From NCBI GenBank assembly GCA_003868215.1, contig QWDQ01000006.1:186001-250000 (forward strand): a DNA stretch of 64,000 nucleotides, in the 5' to 3' direction. The notes under the pieces were generated by a model, which was not told the DNA's origin, did no database searches, and saw only the letters and a program-made list of their open reading frames with translations. Within the stretch, counting starts at the first letter, position 1. Each line of letters starts with the position of its first letter. Shown in pieces: positions 1 to 12,200 of the stretch. A program made the position numbers and the translations under genes. The DNA comes from Pseudophaeomoniella oleicola. Its lineage: Eukaryota; Ascomycota; Eurotiomycetes; Phaeomoniellales; Phaeomoniellaceae.

Positions 1-107
1 GTATGTCATGTCAGCCAATTCCTCATCTTACCTCGTCATCTCTCTCTAAAAAGCCGAAAAAGAAGGACACACCAGAACTAACACCCCTCCCTCCCTCCCT
101 CTCCCAG

Positions 108-394
108 GAATTGCAACATCCCTTCAATCCCTCCTCCTAATCCTCGGCCTCTTCAAACTCCGCCGCCAGCACCGACACAACCCCCCACCCCCAACAACAA
201 CCACTTCTCCTCTTTCTGCCCAACAAGCAGCAAGATACAAAACCCCAACAATAAACCCGATCCTCTACTTCATCCTCACCCTCGCCATCACCGTGAGCGG
301 CATGGCCGCGCACCCATGGCTCAGTCTCGTCGTCGGCGTGGTTGTGGGGATCGGGTATCTGTGGTGGAGGGTGGTGGTTTATGGGCGGCGGTGA
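108..394 (+). CDS. C-terminal exon of a small membrane protein (partial)
   Basis: The window opens exactly on a GTATGT intron donor. An acceptor (CCCAG) ends at 107 after an ACTAAC branch-like site, and the open frame then runs to TGA at 392-394. About 95 residues are visible. There is a hydrophobic helix near the exon start, a basic and proline/threonine-rich linker, then two hydrophobic segments (around NPILYFILTLAITVSGM and LSLVVGVVVGIGYLWW) and a short basic tail, so this is the end of a multi-span membrane protein. A GVVVG motif in the last helix resembles the GxxxG of Ctr copper transporters, but the MxxxM motif is not visible, so I do not assign that function. It is convergent with the next gene. 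The upstream exons lie outside the window. Confidence 0.6.
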
Positions 395-756
395 CGGTGA
401 CGGTGATGGTGATGGTGATTGGTTCTTTTGATCAAAGTGTGTATGGTAGATACGCCTGAGTAGTACACTTTAGATATGTCCCTCTCTAGCTTACCTTATC
501 CTTCCATCCAACATCTATTACAATCTCCCCCCCTTCCTACCAAATCCACGAATCCCCCTCCCAAAGTAGAAAAGAAAAGAACCAAAAAAAAGAAGAAAAT
601 TCCTGTAGATTTGCCGGACCTTCAATTCCATTCCATTCCCTTGCATACATACATACCTACATACGACAGAAGCGAGCGTTTTCTTTCTTTTTTTCTCCGA
701 ATAAAAGTATGAGGTAGAATGAAAACCCAAGAGCGGGAGGGGAAGAGAAAGACGAG

Positions 757-775
757 AAAAAAAAAAAAAAAAAAA
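757..775. repeat. Poly(A) homopolymer
   Basis: Nineteen consecutive A residues in the 3' region between two convergent genes. The run is not flanked by a recognisable retroelement body, so I read it as simple sequence. Confidence 0.8.
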
Positions 776-1032
776 GATATTTCATTCATTCATTCGCTTG
801 CTTTGCTTGCTTTCGTTCATTCGTTCCAGACAGTATAGTATATAATTATCGCTTACATCGCTTTGGGTAGGTAGGTATCTAGGTACCCATGTAACGTTCA
901 AGAAAGTAAGGTAGGTAGGTACCTAGGTAACCTATGTTAGTTGGTAAAAGCAATGCGATGCTAATTGTTTTTATTTGAAGAAGAATGGAAATTCAAATTC
1001 CTCATATGAAGAGAAGAAGAAGCTGTCCTTCT

Positions 1033-1073
1033 CCTCTCTCTCTGTCTCTCTCTCTGTCTCTCTCTCTTTCTCA
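1033..1073. repeat. CT-rich microsatellite (CTCTCTGT units)
   Basis: Imperfect tandem copies of CTCTCTGT in the 3' flank of the zinc-ribbon gene. It is simple sequence with no other visible function. Confidence 0.75.
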
Positions 1074-1269
1074 AAGAATGAATGAACTAAACCCCCCCGT
1101 TTTGTTTTGGTTTCCAAATAAGCCCAAAGAAAAAGTGATATAATGAATATGAGAGAAGAAATTGATAAATAAAAGAGTTCATGATGAGCCTAATGAATAT
1201 GTATGGATATAGGCATGGTCCCCCGTTTCATTTTTTTGGCGTTTGCTGTCTGCTTCTTGCGTCCGCTGC

Positions 1270-2726
1270 TCAGGAACTGCTACCAGCAGCAGCAGCAGGA
1301 GCAGGGGTCGTAGATGACCCGCCACCACCTTCCCCAGCATCGCCGCCTTCTTTTCGGCTTCCCCCCGGTTCATCGCCTTGAAAGCCGAGGGTGGATATTT
1401 TGTCTTGTATGGATTTCAAAAGGGAGGGTTGGGTTTGCTCTTCTTTTCCTTCTTCTGCTGTGGAAGATGAGGGTTTTCTGCAATAGTTGCGAGTGGTTAG
1501 TGAACGATGGCTCGGACAAGGCACGTAGGAGGGTTGACATGATGAATGGACATCGGAATGCAGGTGACGGTGGTAATGGAAGGAAGGCATAGTGATGGCT
1601 GGGCGAGATCATAGACATGAACGTAGAGATGAGGATGGGGTAGGGAGAGGACTAGGTTGGGTAGAATACAATCTTCTGTAATTGTATCGGAGCGGATTGT
1701 AATGAAGGATGTAGAGGGCAAAAGCAGACAGATTTTGCGATCGATGTGTGAACGACGGTCATGAGCAATGGCAAGATACGCCGAGGTGCTAGAGAAGAAC
1801 AGACAAGAGCAGACTCACGGTTCTGGATCAGATTCAGGGTCCGGATCGCCATCATCGGAATCTGGATCGACGTCGCCTGGATATCCATCTTTGTACTTCT
1901 CAGGTTTAGGCCTGCGGAGTGAAGAAAAGATGTCAGCCATCTGTCCACCTGGTGAGAATTTCATGGGCTGGCATCAGACTTACGGATCTCGAGGACAGCG
2001 TTTACAGCGTGTATGATGACACTCGGCGCATTCTGTTGCCCTTCCTTCGAACAGAGCATTGCACTTGTGGCAGTATCGTCGAACGCGTTGTTTGGCAGTT
2101 CTTCGAACCAAGTCTTCACCGCCAGACTTGGACGGTTTAGTCAACAATGTCTCAACTGGTCGTTGAGCTCTCAGCTCGGCTTTTGCTTTACTGACGTCCG
2201 AGGCACCCGCTGCCGTTTCTGAAGCTTTGCCTTTCTTCTTGGCCTTCTTGGGAGGAATGCGTGGACATTCCTTGCATTTATGATGGTTACATTTACTGCA
2301 AACTTTGTCGAGACCGAACATCGTTTGACATTTGTGGCACTGTCTTCTCACTCTCATCCGTATTGGCTTCTCGACCCGCTGGACTGGACTGACCGAACTG
2401 ACCATCCATTCATCGTCGTGCAAGGTCAGACCATACTTGGCGAACAATGCCTGCGCTTTCTCACGTTGGGCAAGCGAACGGTGATCTAGTCGTCGTTGTG
2501 GTTCAAGTCCTGTAGCTTCTGGTGCAGCTGGGGCAGTGGTGGCGGGTTTAGCAGCGGTCGTCCCCGTGGCGGTAGTTGGCTTGCTCGGTTCCCCCGTCGC
2601 GGAAGTAGGTGTCGTCCCAGCGGTACTCTTCTTCGGTCTTGCTCTCTTGAAAACCGTCTTCATGCGGTTGACCAACCTGTCAAACCCATCGCCTTTCTTT
2701 TCACCCGGTGGTTTGGAGGAACTCAT
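1270..2726 (-). CDS. Fungal protein with two cysteine/histidine zinc ribbons
   Basis: Three exons fit: 2726-1984, 1911-1819 and 1477-1270, summing to 1044 nt (347 residues). Donors are GTAAGT and GTGAGT; the last acceptor is TTGCAG after a CACTAAC branch site. The N-terminus is basic, followed by a long Ala/Thr/Pro-rich stretch. Two similar modules of the form CHKC...C-x2-C-x2-H-x2-C-x2-CP follow (around CHKCQTMFG and CHKCNALFEG), each likely to bind zinc. The tail is acidic (PDSDDGDPDPES) and then Gly/Ala/Ser-rich. This looks like a conserved fungal nuclear or scaffold protein, but I do not recognise a named family. The second intron (about 340 bp) is long for this region and may hide a small exon. 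The zinc-ribbon exon is secure; the 3' exon is inferred from frame and composition. Confidence 0.7.
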
Positions 2727-4766
2727 GATTGATCAACGACTTGTCCGTATGTCCATCTGCTGCACCGAGAACTTAGATATCCTGCTCTCCGACCTGATAA
2801 GTGTAGGTCGAATACCCCGAACCCAATTGCAAGCGGTGCACACTGCGCACGACTTTGACAATGTCGAAAGTGCCAGTGCTGGAGCCAATTCAGATATGTA
2901 GCCGATAGACCCCACTGAGGAATTATCGATATGAATGCGTGTGGCGGCGTGTCGAAGGTAAGCCGCAAGATCCCCAATTTCCCTTGAATCCTTCACTGGA
3001 TCTGCCCGTCAATGCCAGGCACAACCCAATTATGTTCTCTGATCTATTCGGCCGGGGGCGGTGGCAAGGTGAAAGGAATAACACGAGGAATTCGAATGGG
3101 TGGGAAAAGAGGGATCTTGTAGGGAACCCTCGCCTCTATGCGACTGACCAAGCCGGGCGACGAAGCGAGCGGCTTAGACGAGGGATACCGGCGCAATTTA
3201 GTAGGGTATATGTTACATGTACGGTATGCACCCGCAAAGCGAGGGAGGGATAAGGTTGATGAGCATTGGTCGGACCCGACGGACAGGCAATACGTGGATA
3301 AGCTGATTTGGCCAGGACCACGGCCGGCCACTCTGACAAGGACCAGGACCAGGACCAGGATCAGGGAAGACCGGAGGAGCAAAAAGAGGGGGAAGCTAAG
3401 CGTTGTTTTGGCGGTGGAGTTTGGGAAAGACTCAAGATACTACTACCTAGGCTTCGTTGAAGTACCTACCTAGGTAGGTAAAGTACAGGTAAAGTATAGT
3501 GATGTAGGTTGGAGGATGTAATACTACAGAGTACCTAGGTGGGTGTCCATATAATTTAATGGATGCAAAATCTGGGCGAGGAAAGTAAAGAACGGTAAGT
3601 TACCTGTTATCTCAGTAGAAGTAGAATTATTAGATTACAGTACCGAACTCCCTTTGGAAAAGTCAGCGTCTGCATGATCCACCGTTATGGTAACTTCCCT
3701 CAACCTTGCGATCCACGAGAGCGAGAGAGTTAATTATCCACTTCACTTCTTGAACTTGGGAGCTGATGGGGTCACTCATCTTCACCATGGAAAAGCCACC
3801 AATTTGGGGATGCAGAGACGAATGCAAGGTGAGGTGGTATGGAATGGTACGAGATGAGAGGTTACCTAGGTATTTTCCTGGTTGAACAAACCTCCTGCCC
3901 CGATTCTCTATCTCTATCCCCCTTCGGAATCGTTTCTATCACACCGTCCGAGGAATTGAATTTCTCCGTCTACCAGGTATCGTGTGATGTATCTGTGTAC
4001 TGGAGTCATGAAGAAACTATGCTCATTGGAAGGAAGAACGAAGTATGCAAGAGGACAAGACGGTACATGCTACAACACGAAATCAAGGATTACCATCTTT
4101 CCTTTTCGAGTAACGGTCATGGGCAATGGCCAACATGCTGCTGATATATTGATATGATTGCTACGGTCCTTGGCTGCCTCTGTGCATCGAAGCGAAGCAG
4201 TGCCTTAAGCGAATGGAACGCCTGAGATGAACGAACCGAAGTGGTTGGTGGTATTATATTGTCGTTGTACTATGGTATACTATGGTATACTATGGTACAC
4301 GATGGTAACTTGTTTTCTTTCCTTGGAACTCCAATGACAGTGCAAAGTCTTTTACTGCCCTTTTCGGCCATCCCGAATATCGTTCCCCTTCGTTCCTCAC
4401 AACCAACCTACTTCGACGGAGCCAGCTACGCTACGCTAGGGATGGAGATGATACTGCTGTTTTGACTACTTGACATACCTTGTAGTGTCTTTCCCAACGA
4501 ATTCCCAATCAATGGTTCAAAGATCTCTTCAAGATAGACTGAGAGGGCTTAGTAGGAGGCAATCATACCAGGGAGCTTGCTTTCACGGTATCTGCAGCAA
4601 TAGCTCCTTTGCGTTGCGAGCTTACTTGTGGCGATACTACATTTTGGGCAGAAGACGTAAGCCACGTCGTTGGTTGGAGATTCCGAATCGGGCTGTAAGA
4701 CAGTGGACATGTATCGATATGGTGACACCTTGCGTGGCTTGCTATGCACAGCAACTGTTGGCTTCC

Positions 4767-4790
4767 TACTACGTAGTACTACGTAGTATA
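4767..4790. repeat. Tandem TACTACGTAGTA palindromes
   Basis: Two overlapping copies of the perfect palindrome TACTACGTAGTA share the central TA. The same unit recurs singly at 4993-5004 and 62304-62315, with close relatives near 16149, 61712 and 62099, all outside coding exons. Confidence 0.8.
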
Positions 4791-4919
4791 CATGTTTTTT
4801 CCGATCTGCATTGCACGCGTGGGTGTGCCATGACCGAGAGACCGAGACTGGAAGTTTGCGTGCTGACACGCCTCTCTGTCCGGATGATGCCGGTATACAA
4901 ATCCTGTGTGCCTCCGTCT

Positions 4920-4955
4920 ACCAGGTACCTAGGTAGGTAGGTACCTGAGTAGGTA
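4920..4955. repeat. Compound AGGTACCTAGGTAGGT palindromic block
   Basis: An interleaved set of GGTACC, CCTAGG and GTAGGTAGG units forms a block that can pair with itself. Similar blocks recur in most long intergenic gaps of this window. Confidence 0.7.
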
Positions 4956-4992
4956 TTTCTTGTATTTAATGCAGTCACGATATATTGGATTA

Positions 4993-5004
4993 TACTACGT
5001 AGTA
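4993..5004. repeat. TACTACGTAGTA palindrome
   Basis: A single perfect 12-bp palindrome of the same family as the tandem pair about 200 bp upstream. It lies in the gene-poor interval and has no other feature attached. Confidence 0.75.
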
Positions 5005-8000
5005 GTCAGAGGCCGACTCAATCGAGCGAGACCTTCCCTTGCATCATCGGTCACCTCTACGCGTATATGCAATGCATCCGAAGGGATTGGTGGCTTGAGA
5101 GACGCATGAGGAATCCCAACCCTCATGGACTGTCGGTGAACGAAGGTTGTCGGATGTAACACTCTCGATCTATGGCTCTCGGACTCCTCTCTTCAGCGAT
5201 CCGAAATGTTCATAGTAGTGTGAAATAGCGTACTGTGTAGAAGAGAGTTAGAATTACAATACTCACCCTGGATATCGAAATGAAAAATACCTGAAATACC
5301 TGCCAGTACGTATCGAAGATTCTACGTTCCTAGGTGTGGGAGGGAGCCCCTCAATCAATTTATGGGATTTGACATTCGAGTCAGGGTTGGCACTGATCCC
5401 ACGATCCTGGTCCTGGGGCCGGCACGGGGTCCCAAGCAGGTTTAACGAAGTCATCCTGTACAGATTACTGTACTGTACAGTACCGTCCTGTCATCTGCAT
5501 AATCTACCTTACCTACCTTAACCTAGGTACCTAATAATGCACTACAGTAGAGCATTTGTAGGTAGTCGTCTCTCTAACGGCAATGTGTTGTACGTGCAGC
5601 TCTAGTTCTCTATCGCCTGTATGGTCTCATACTCGTGGCGATGACTGTCTTTGTCGAGTTGATGCGACCAGATACGATTCCCTTCAGTATGTGCACAGCA
5701 AGAATTCAAAGGATGAATTCATGATCGACTGGTCCCAGGAAGCGAAATGGATACAATGCAACTGCCGTTGTACTATGTTCTTACTACGGTACAATATAGA
5801 TTTATACTCAAGCCAAGTGGGCATTTGAGATGAAGCGACAGAAGATATCAGTGTCTCAAATCTGATGCTTGGCTGTTCAACGGTCCAATTACTCTGTTGC
5901 CTCGCTTCAACAGCACAGTTGGTGATTAGCGAAAGACTAGAGTCTCTTACTGATGGTGGCATTTACCACGTATGTGCTGAGATGGAGTCTCTATCAATCC
6001 ATCGACTTTCTAGTGATTAGTTTGACGATATCTCTACTCACCAGAGACCGACTAACAGCCATTGAGATCATATGTGGCAGGATCTGCTGACCAGACCATC
6101 TCGAGTCCCTCTGTCTCGGCGTTAATGAGAAATGCGCTGCCATGATGGAGAATCTACCCATGGCGGAAAGCTCACGGAACGGCCCAAGCTTTGAAGCGGC
6201 TCAAGCGAGCTGCTGACCTACGCACTGGTCGGGTAGTATATCGTCTGGACCATCAAGCCATCTCGTCTATCCCAGATAATCCCTGCCTGTTTCTGCGGCA
6301 GTGTGGACATGTCCGTTGGATCATGCGAGGGTCAACCAAGTCTCCATCGCTCTCTCCACGGCTCGATTGGAGTGCGATGGGAGGTGGACTGGTTACGATA
6401 CGGTATTTATATGGATTTCTGCTCTCAATGAAGACAAGTGTACCAACAGCCTGGGAAACCACGTTTGGACTCCTGTCCGACTGACTTGCTACCGTACAGC
6501 ACTCTGCAGTGTCAAAAGTCCGTCTCCGGTTGTAGTGGTTGGTTCACCTTCTACTACAGTCGAACTACTACGTGATCTAGGTTAGTGCAGTTAATCTCCG
6601 CTGCATCTGCTACTTCTACCGTCTACTAGCACATAGTAGTGGTATTTCTTGGAGCCTGTGCGCTGGCGTTTCCTGTCCAATCTGCCATGATGTACACCAA
6701 ACCATTGAACCGGAAAGGATTGATCACAACTACGACTCAGAATAGCGTCTGGGCAGCCAAGATGGATTCTCTCAGCATATGTCATCATTCTTCTTCGATA
6801 CATCATCAAAGATATTTTTGTTCAGCTGTTCAACCTTAGACTAGGATATCTTCTAGCACGCTTCGTCGGATCACCAGGACTAAAAGGTTCATACTTCAAC
6901 CGGCAGTCTCCAGATAGCCCACAGAACGACAATCTAGGACTACTTAAGTAGGTTACATGTCGGTAACTATGGAACTTCTCACCGGTTGATCTTCTCTCTT
7001 CGATGCATTCAGTTTCTGTCTGCTTTTCAACAGTCGTTTCTGTTCGTTCATGCACAGCGTCGCTCATTGGACCAACACGGTAATCATTGACCGATCAGTA
7101 AATTAAGTCCCGAGACACAAGTCGAGGGTGGATCGTTATCTCCGCCCATCATTATCCACCGCCGTGGTAAAATCGTCGAATCTTTTTACTCGTGCGCGTC
7201 GGAGCACTGACAATCGCGACAAACATGTAACCGGCAAGCGGCAAGCCGGCCTTCTCTTCTCTCTATTCCACTTCGAGGGAGAAATGAGGATCCCACGCAA
7301 GCAAGGGGCCGTCCGCCGCCTCACCAAATTGGTTCCCCTTGAGCCCGTCGAGCCGGTACAACGGACTGCGCTTGGTCGTTGGTCGCCGCGTCTGTCATGC
7401 GGGCTCTTCTTTCAACAAAGGATGCAATAAGTTTGCACCTAATTCCCGTTTTTTTTTTACGGCTCGTGCCGCTGTACGTTCCACGATGCTATTTTCTTCC
7501 TTCCTTCTACTGCAATCCTCGTCCGTTATCGACTTCCTCGACTCCAAACTTACATTTGATATTGTGAACCAATATGAGGCTGGCATCCGCCAAGCTCAAT
7601 CTTTCTAGAAAACGCGCGTCCGCTTTCCATGCTGTCAGTAAGTCGTACACAATGAGTCAATCAGCACATGTGATCCACGGTAAGTGCTATATCCTACAAC
7701 TCCAAAAAAAAAAGACACGACGACCAAAGTCAACCTTCAAACTTTATATCGGAACCAGCGTTTCCGTTTCCCGTTCGTTGGGCCCCTCCCCAAGCGAGTC
7801 CTGAACGATTCCAGACCTACTGTCTTAGCATTGTCCTTTGGGTCATGATACTAATGTAGTGCAAACCGTCATGAGATTCTGCAACGAACCCGAGTTACCC
7901 GATCACAAATGTCACACAACCAGGAAACCACTTTTATTCTTGAAAAAGAAAAGACAAAAGCTGTTGCAACCAACACACTTTAAATCTGTTAGTAAAAAGT

Positions 8001-8813
8001 ATGTATGTATGTTCTGCGGCATATGCATGAATCCGAACCGAGCAGGCAGCAAGGAAAGAAAGGAACAGAGAGAGAGATATCCGGCGAGGGTAGATTCAAG
8101 TCAACTTGTCAGTCAGTACAATAGCAACTGCCGTCCGATCCTTTGGGTACCTATCTCATCTACTTCCCAAAATATCACCCCCCGTGGATCTGGTATCTAA
8201 GTTGATTAATCACCATCTGTGGTTTAGATAGGTAAATACCCAACTCGCCAAGTACATAGTACACTTTGGTGTATTGGGTTATTATCTCCCTTTCTTATCG
8301 CCGTCCGTCTCCCTTTTATTCTCTCTCTCTCACTCTTCAACGAAAGGACGGATGTTTAGTTACCTTCCGAGGTAACAATAGTTGATAGTCAATCACTAAC
8401 TTACATTTTTTATGCTTCACTTCTCCTTCCCTTCCCTTTCCATCTTCATCTCCATAATAATTATTGACGTTCACATGTTGGTGTTTCATCCTATCTCTCT
8501 CTCTCTCTCTTCTTGCCTCACTCACTCTTTACCTTCCTTACCTTAGGTCTACAACTCCATATTTAGGTACCTACCTACCTACCTAGGTAGTAATAATGAT
8601 AATTAGTAATGATAAATGATATGGTGGTATAGTTAAAGGGTAATATAAAGGGGTCAGGTAACTTGAGAGAGATGTATATACGTCCCGAATAGGCAGTAAA
8701 TCATAAAATCATAAAAAGTTCAACTGTTAACGTTACTGTTACTGTATAGCTCGACCTACCCATCCCAACCTAAGGTAATTACCTAATCCAAAATCTTGAT
8801 CCTGCTTCTTCAT

Positions 8814-8841
8814 AATTCACAATTCACAATTCACAATTCAC
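8814..8841. repeat. Tandem repeat, four AATTCAC units
   Basis: Four perfect head-to-tail copies of the 7-bp unit AATTCAC in the 3' flank of NTE1, with A-rich and G-rich homopolymer tracts just downstream (about 8870-8899). Confidence 0.9.
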
Positions 8842-9279
8842 AACATAGATTCAAACAGAGAAAGAGAAAGGGAAAAAAAAGGGGAGGGGGGGGGGGGGAG
8901 ATAATTGGTAACCCAAGTATTACTTATATGTTACAATTACTTTCGCCTAAACTACGGAGTAAAGTAAAGGTTGAGTGAGTGACTGATAGATGGAATAAGG
9001 GAGATAAAAAAAGGCTTGGAGGAATCAAGAAGTTAAGAGTATGTAGTAGTACATACATATGTAAGCAGATGATGTATAGGATATATCTTTTTTTCTTTTC
9101 TTGGTTGTCGTTGATAGATGAGTAAGGTAGGTAGGTACCTGGTACATATGTAGGACTGCTCGCCTTTTACGACTGGTAAAACAAGAACGCCTTCGCCATG
9201 CATCAGTCTAAATCTCGAATATAAATGCTCCCATCCTTTTGCCTTCGTTTTTCCTGTTCCAAAATTGACATTCATTCGA

Positions 9280-12200
9280 TCATATACTAGCTCTCCTCGG
9301 CGCCATCGTCCTCCTCAACCCCTTCGCCCGCTCACTCTGATCCCACAGCATACTGGTGACCCCCTTCAACTCACCGCGCTCCTTCAATTCGTCCAGGAAC
9401 TTCCGGCCGAACGCCAAGCCGAGCTCGTAGATTTCGTCGAACTTTGCAAAGTCGAGGGTCGCGTACGCATCGATCGGAGGACGCATGTAGAGGCATCCGG
9501 GAGTCGTTTTGGCGCGTTCTAAGGCGTCAACGGAACTGACGTAGGCGAGGCGGGCTTGGATTTCAGAAAGTGTTGGGGGGTTCGGGTACGATGAGAATGG
9601 GTTCCAGCGATTGAGGGTGGCCCAGAACCCCGAAAGGGAGTCACCAAAGGCTTGAGGGCCGTCGTTGTCAATCGCACCAACATCAATGGCGAATATCACA
9701 TCTGCCCCTAATGATTTCATATGCTCGACCGTAAGGTTGTCCATATAACCACCATCAACGAGCATGCTTCCTTCATCACACAGCGGAGGAACTAGACCGG
9801 CCAGTGTCATAGAAGCACGCACATAACGCCAGACGTAACCTGAATTGTGGATCTCGGCACGAGATTTGCTGATGTTGGTGGTGTTGCAGTAATATTCGAG
9901 CCAGAAGTCTTCGATTTGAGCATTTCCAAATGTCTTGAAAATACCACGGTTGAACTCGTGACCTGTTGTGTAAGACAGCGAAGGATAAGTCAAGTCGAGA
10001 GCGAATCGCCACATACTGCCCATACGGCCCGCGAATTTCTTGGCTCGACCGTACATGGGCACGACGTCAGCATCCCAGGCGTAGAGTGCACCGACAAAAG
10101 AACCGATGGAAGTACCTCCAACAATGTCTATGGGGATACCAGCTTCTTCGAGAGCACTTATAACACCGACATGTGAGATCCCTCGTGCGCCACCACCTCC
10201 TAAAACAAGCCCGACGGACTTCCCACAAAGCTGACGAGCAAGTCGGTGGAAGTCACCTTTGAAAGGAGAATCCGCAGAGAACAGTGGTCTTTGTGGTAGT
10301 CGTCTAGAAGTGTATTTCTGGATCTCGGCTTGCAAAACTTGCACTCTTTGCTTGATCGCCTTGCCGAGACGACGTGATGAGGGATGAGGTGTAGTGTCTG
10401 GTGTTGTCCGAAACGCCATCTGTATGTGATGATGACGACCATTGATCCAGACTCGGTTCTTCAGCCATTTCCTAGTTGAGCCGGGTTGAGCATACCGTTC
10501 AGCGTGAAGAAGGACGAGATCTTTACGGGCAGTTGTTTTCATGCCGAGCAGGAATCTCTCGTACTCCCCTATATTCGGTGATCCCTCGGCAAGGGCAACT
10601 AGAAGAATGCAATCCGCTTGACTGATACAAGTCTGGGTCCAGGGAGCGTTTACGTTCGTATCGGCGACATACAACACCATACCGAATTTCTCTTCAAGAT
10701 CGGCGAGATATTGGGATAGTTTTAATTTACCCATCCGACTGAAAGCATGCCTTCCTAGATGATTCAGAATGGCCGCTTGATTCAACGAGGTGACGCCATT
10801 CGCGACTCCCACTTGTGTCAAGGCACTCAGCAGTCTGTTCCCGAAATCCACAACTGGTACACCAGCTGAGACCGGCAGGATTGCAACAGTCCGAAGATTC
10901 AGGGCCGAATTGACTCCTTTATGTTGTATACGCCCGGTACGATCGTATCCGTTCTCAGCGATTGGTCTCTCAATAAGAGCCCTCATCCGCTGGGCGATCA
11001 GCTTCGAGATTTGAATGGTGATGTTTGGATGCTCTTGAGCGAGGCTGTTGAAAAGCGTCCTGGGAAATTTGGCCAGTTCAGTGTCTCTGATGGCGTGCAA
11101 TGTTGCAGGACGGGTAGATTCGGTCATCACCTCGAGTTCGCCTATGCTTTCCCCTTGACCATACTCGCCAGTAACGGTGAGGCTTCCGGTTTCTGTCTCC
11201 ATCACCGCTCGCAACCGCCCGTTCAATACAATATAGATTGCATCGCTTTCGTCTCCTTGGTGATGAATGACTTGGCCCGCTTGAACCTGTACCCATTCCA
11301 GGGCGAAGTCTATGTGTGTGATGAGATGTGGGAGGAGACTGGTCATTCTCTTGGCCATGGTCAACAACATGACTGGGTATTTGTCGACAATTCGCTCAAT
11401 GGCAGCTCTGGGCAGAAATCCGACGTAAACATCCGTTTTTGCTACTACGTCCGTGAACGACCTGTACGAGGAGATTGTCCCGATGTAGCCAGCAAGACCG
11501 CCCGGTTTGACCAAAAACAGCGATTTCCTAGATTGCTCCTGTTTCCGTTCTCCAGTCATACTTGACCCTCTTTTCGAGCTCGACTTGTTGGTTTCGGTTC
11601 TCCTGAGAGGCGCAAAGAGGTCATCCGTGCTCCCTCTTCTCTTCTGGCTTTGAAATTGAAGGAAATCCTCTTTGTCATCCTTCTCATCTTTTGGGATCCC
11701 CACATCGAGAAATCCGTCTATCACGTAGTATATGCCAGGGTTTCTTTCTCCTTGCTCGACAAGTACAGATCCTTTGGGAAAGAACACGATCTCCAGGTCG
11801 TCAAGTAATTCTTCACCGCTTTGCAGACCAGAGATAGAACCGGTAATGCTCATCGCAGTTGCAGAATCTGAATCACCATCAACTGATGGGTCAAATGCAT
11901 CCATAAATCCGAAGGCGTTGTTGAAGACTGCCGTCTGTCGCCGAGAATCGTATGAAACAAGACGCGGTGACTGTGGCACAGAGGTACCGCCCTTCTTCAT
12001 GGGTTCCTTTGCGTCGCCGGTCAAGCCCAACGCTTTCGCCATTGCCCCCAGAACTGAGTCTCGAAAGACAGCATCATCGTCCAAGGACTCCTGCCTGCGA
12101 AGCAGACTGTGTGGGACTGTAGAAGGTTGAAAAGGAGTTTCTCGTTCGGTCAAAGGTGTTCTCTGCGCTGACCGAGGAGGGCTTGAAAAGTCCTGCGAGT

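Larger units (their letters stand above)
395..1269. other. Convergent 3' intergenic region, low complexity
   Basis: This lies between two genes that face each other. It holds GTGACG/GATGGT repeats just after the first stop, a run of 19 A at 757-775, CATTCATT/CTTGCTTT microsatellites, two copies of a GGTAGGTAGGTACCTAGGTA-like palindromic block (868-888 and 909-932) and a CTCTCTGT microsatellite at about 1033-1073. No gene is visible; it is probably 3' UTR sequence. Confidence 0.6.
2727..9279. other. Long gene-poor interval (6.5 kb)
   Basis: No open frame here has the composition, family signature or splice pattern of a real gene; the longest (about 156 codons near 4470-4940) looks random. The interval separates the upstream side of the zinc-ribbon gene from the 3' end of NTE1. 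It carries repeated CCTAGG-centred palindromes (near 3458-3481, 3531, 3861, 4920-4955, 5521, 8561-8590 and 9126), TACTACGTAGTA palindromes (4767-4790, 4993-5004), GGACCA repeats near 3341-3366, four AATTCAC units at 8814-8841, and A, G and CT runs. A pyrimidine-rich leader with GTAAGT sites at 7470-7690 is the only transcript-like patch. Confidence 0.6.

Noticed and set aside
108-394. Ctr copper transporter assignment
   Set aside because: A GxxxG-like motif alone is not enough, and the MxxxM motif is not visible in the partial sequence.
757-775. Poly(A) run as the tail of a retroposed element
   Set aside because: No element body, no reverse transcriptase and no target-site duplication seen around it.
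1497-1721. Additional exon for the zinc-ribbon gene from 1800 downwards
   Set aside because: The frame after an acceptor near 1790 stays open but its protein is non-acidic and unlike the flanking exons; the longer intron to 1477 keeps a better composition.
4470-4940. 156-codon open frame on the plus strand
   Set aside because: The composition is random-looking (many Cys, Arg, Trp), it has no family signature, and it covers the palindrome-rich patch.
4767-5004. Palindromes as a CRISPR array
   Set aside because: The spacing is irregular, the copies are short, and this is a fungal genome.
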